Source: Paenibacillus sp. FSL R10-2782 (lineage in GTDB: Bacteria; Bacillota; Bacilli; Paenibacillales; Paenibacillaceae). Taken from it: a stretch of 64,000 nucleotides of DNA. The notes under the pieces are model-generated. The model saw only the letters and a list, made by a program, of their open reading frames with translations. It searched no databases and was not told where the DNA came from. Made by a program: the position numbers and the translations under genes. Each line of letters opens with the position of its first letter. Within the stretch, counting starts at the first letter, position 1. Shown here in pieces: positions 62,712-64,000 of this stretch. Location of the stretch: positions 5,124,501 through 5,188,500 of the forward strand of contig NZ_CP151951.1 in NCBI RefSeq assembly GCF_038592985.1. Reading direction: 5' to 3'.

Positions 62712-62993
62712 TCACTTCGTCTTCACTCCGTTCAATGCCTGCAGAAACGCACGCAGTAGCACCGTATCCCCGGCCTGTGTTCCACGTAATATACCAACTA
62801 CTCCTTTACCAAAATGCTTCCCGACTTCTGTCTGTACCTCCAGCCCCCAGCTTTGGAGAAGCTCCGCTATGTACGCAGCCGTCCGTTCCACCTCAAACAA
62901 AACTTCCGGGTAACGATGCAATTCCCTTCGAAATGCAATCAAATCTGTTTCCAACGCGTCCGGCACTACAAGACCATCAAAAGCACGAGTCAT
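62712..62993 (-). pseudogene. M20 peptidase (amidohydrolase) remnant with internal deletion
   Basis: Ninety-three codons begin MTRAFDGLVVPDALETDLIA and encode the N-terminus of M20 amidohydrolases (LIAFRRELHRYPEVLFEVER, AAYIAELLQSWGLEVQTEVG, GKGVVGILRGTQAGDTVLLR). Intact enzymes continue with RADxDALPI and about 290 more residues. Here VLLRA runs directly into FLQALNGVKTK and a stop, which resembles the C-terminal helix of the family. An in-frame internal deletion is the simplest reading. A ribosome site (gggggggtcaa) remains, so a short product may be made, but it lacks all metal ligands. Confidence 0.7.
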
Positions 62994-63193
62994 TATTGAC
63001 CCCCCCCTAAAATCCAATCGGAATATTTGTAGTATATATCCAGCCTAAATGTAGTCTTTATCCCGCAAGCCGTCAACGCGTTATACATAGGTTACATTAA
63101 TACGAGTATAGAAGATGTTAATTTTGTCTGCTAAAGCTTCGCCATTATCACTACCTTGTTCACAATCGTGATGTATGTGAGTTATGGCTTACG

Positions 63194-63202
63194 TGGTATA
63201 AT
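63194..63202 (+). promoter_or_regulatory. extended -10 promoter of the Rpn-type gene
   Basis: TGG-TATAAT lies about 25 bases before the start codon; the -35 is not recognisable. The stretch from 62994 to 63193 shows nothing further. Confidence 0.5.
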
Positions 63203-63227
63203 AGAATATAAAATGGGGTTGATGTAC

Positions 63228-64000
63228 ATGACAGAGCTACTTGATCCTCGAAATGATTTTCTGTTTAAACGTATCTTTGGAAGCGATGAAAATCGGGATG
63301 TGCTGCTGACTTTCTTGAATCATACGTTTGCTGAAGCAGATAGACCGCAACTGACTGAGATTATTTTACTTAATCCTTATACAGATAAAGATGCGCCTCG
63401 TGACAAACAATCCATTCTGGATATCCGAGCCAGAACATCCGAAGGCGAATTGATTAACGTAGAAATGCAGCTATTTAATAAATATGATACCGATAAAAGG
63501 ACTCTATTTTACTGGAGCAAGCAGTATGCTGGTCAACTACAGGAAGGCCAATCATATAAGTTACTTCGAAAATGCGTTACCATTAATATTCTGAACTACT
63601 CCTTTTTGCCTAATGATCAGTATCATAATGTATATCATCTTCGGGAAGATCGAACAGGTATCTCACTCAGTGATGATATCGAACTACATTTTCTAGAACT
63701 ACCCAAGCTTGACCATCGTACTGTACCGATGGAGGGCGGCGGATTGGTAAACTGGCTTTTGTTTCTAAAAGGAGCGAATCCATCACAATGGGAGGTGCTG
63801 ACCATGAACGAGCCTGTACTGAAAAAAGCGATGAATACCTTGGAATTCCTAAGTCAGGATCGGGAAGCCCGTCTTCAATATGAAGCAAGACAACGGTATC
63901 TACATGATGAGGCATCCATGATTGAAGGAGCAAAAGAAGAAGGCAAGGCAGAGGGTAAAGCAGAGGGTAAAGCAGAAAGTCGGGCTGAAATTGCACGAAA
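63228..64000 (+). CDS. Rpn-family recombination-promoting nuclease / PD-(D/E)XK transposase-like protein (cut by window edge)
   Basis: The frame is open for 257 codons from the ATG at 63228 to the right edge. The protein starts MTELLDPRNDFLFKRIFGSD and has the typical FKRIFGSDENRDVLLTFLNH opening. The PD-(D/E)XK core motif is ILDIRARTSEGELINVEMQL (D...ExQ), then YWSKQYAGQLQEGQSYKLLR. Near the edge the chain turns into repeated EGKAEGKAEGKA units, a common C-terminal feature of these proteins. Rpn proteins are DNA endonucleases that promote recA-independent recombination; many are annotated as transposases without proven transposition. The C-terminus is outside the window. Confidence 0.9.
   Translation, partial: MTELLDPRNDFLFKRIFGSDENRDVLLTFLNHTFAEADRPQLTEIILLNPYTDKDAPRDKQSILDIRARTSEGELINVEMQLFNKYDTDKRTLFYWSKQYAGQLQEGQSYKLLRKCVTINILNYSFLPNDQYHNVYHLREDRTGISLSDDIELHFLELPKLDHRTVPMEGGGLVNWLLFLKGANPSQWEVLTMNEPVLKKAMNTLEFLSQDREARLQYEARQRYLHDEASMIEGAKEEGKAEGKAEGKAESRAEIAR

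Overview
The window looks like chromosome from a spore-forming, low-to-mid GC Firmicute, most probably Paenibacillus (P. polymyxa-like). The evidence is two Ger-type germinant-receptor operons with sigma-G-like promoters, PerR/Dps, a bacterial nitric oxide synthase, LicT/RAT/cre control of a beta-glucoside operon, the B. megaterium-type anaerobic cobalamin pathway (CbiX, CbiH60, CbiD, CbiG) and Paenibacillus-style zinc-ribbon AbrB regulators. No rRNA, tRNA, CRISPR array, prophage or intact insertion sequence was seen. The genus is inferred from gene content, not from a marker gene.

Layout. 1-5055: a SulP anion transporter cut by the left edge with a structured leader, an ABC1/UbiB-like kinase with a phasin-like coiled-coil partner, a ThuA-like protein, and the first of three AbrB/zinc-ribbon/HTH regulators. 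5122-16974 (minus strand): an almost complete anaerobic corrin-ring operon, cbiH60-cbiX-cbiJ-cbiC-cbiD-cbiET-cbiL-cbiF-cbiG-cbiA, led by a cobalamin riboswitch with an intrinsic terminator. 17001-18571: a LOG-family nucleotide hydrolase and a uroporphyrinogen-III synthase-like protein. 18674-24166: germinant-receptor operon 1 (A-C-small-B-B). 24192-24991: a terminator, one copy of a conserved structured element (the other copy lies inside the cobalamin operon), a small secreted peptide gene coupled to a small membrane protein gene, and a large inverted repeat. 25054-29662: a licT-bglP-bglA operon with promoter, cre site and two antiterminator/terminator modules. 29754-33421: a DUF5696 remnant, a small hypothetical gene, pirin, and a divergent LysR/EamA pair. 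33429-38814: a chemoreceptor, DoxX, an M56 peptidase/BlaI pair with two matching operators, an atypical response regulator overlapping perR. 38919-44364: germinant-receptor operon 2 (A-C-B-B), overlapped at its 3' end by a convergent small membrane protein gene. 44494-49258: diguanylate cyclase, Rrf2 regulator, large GH3 beta-glucosidase. 49537-55801: AbrB paralogue 2, nrdDG, then metE behind a second cobalamin riboswitch. 55805-64000: hypothetical genes, a PadR-HAAS-DUF4097 operon, an SDR reductase, AbrB paralogue 3, a HExxH protein, NOS, Dps, an internally deleted M20 peptidase remnant, and an Rpn-type nuclease cut by the right edge.

How it fits together. One ligand, cobalamin, is sensed by two riboswitches in the window, one before the biosynthetic operon and one before the B12-independent methionine synthase metE. 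That wiring spares metE when B12 is available. PerR-type boxes lie before both perR and dps. Identical 7-5-7 operators before blaI and doxX link those genes into one regulon. The two germination operons both carry tandem B subunits. The most intriguing unexplained items are the two-copy RNA-like element with a compensatory base change, the coupled secreted-peptide/membrane-protein pair, and the triplicated AbrB-zinc ribbon-HTH family.
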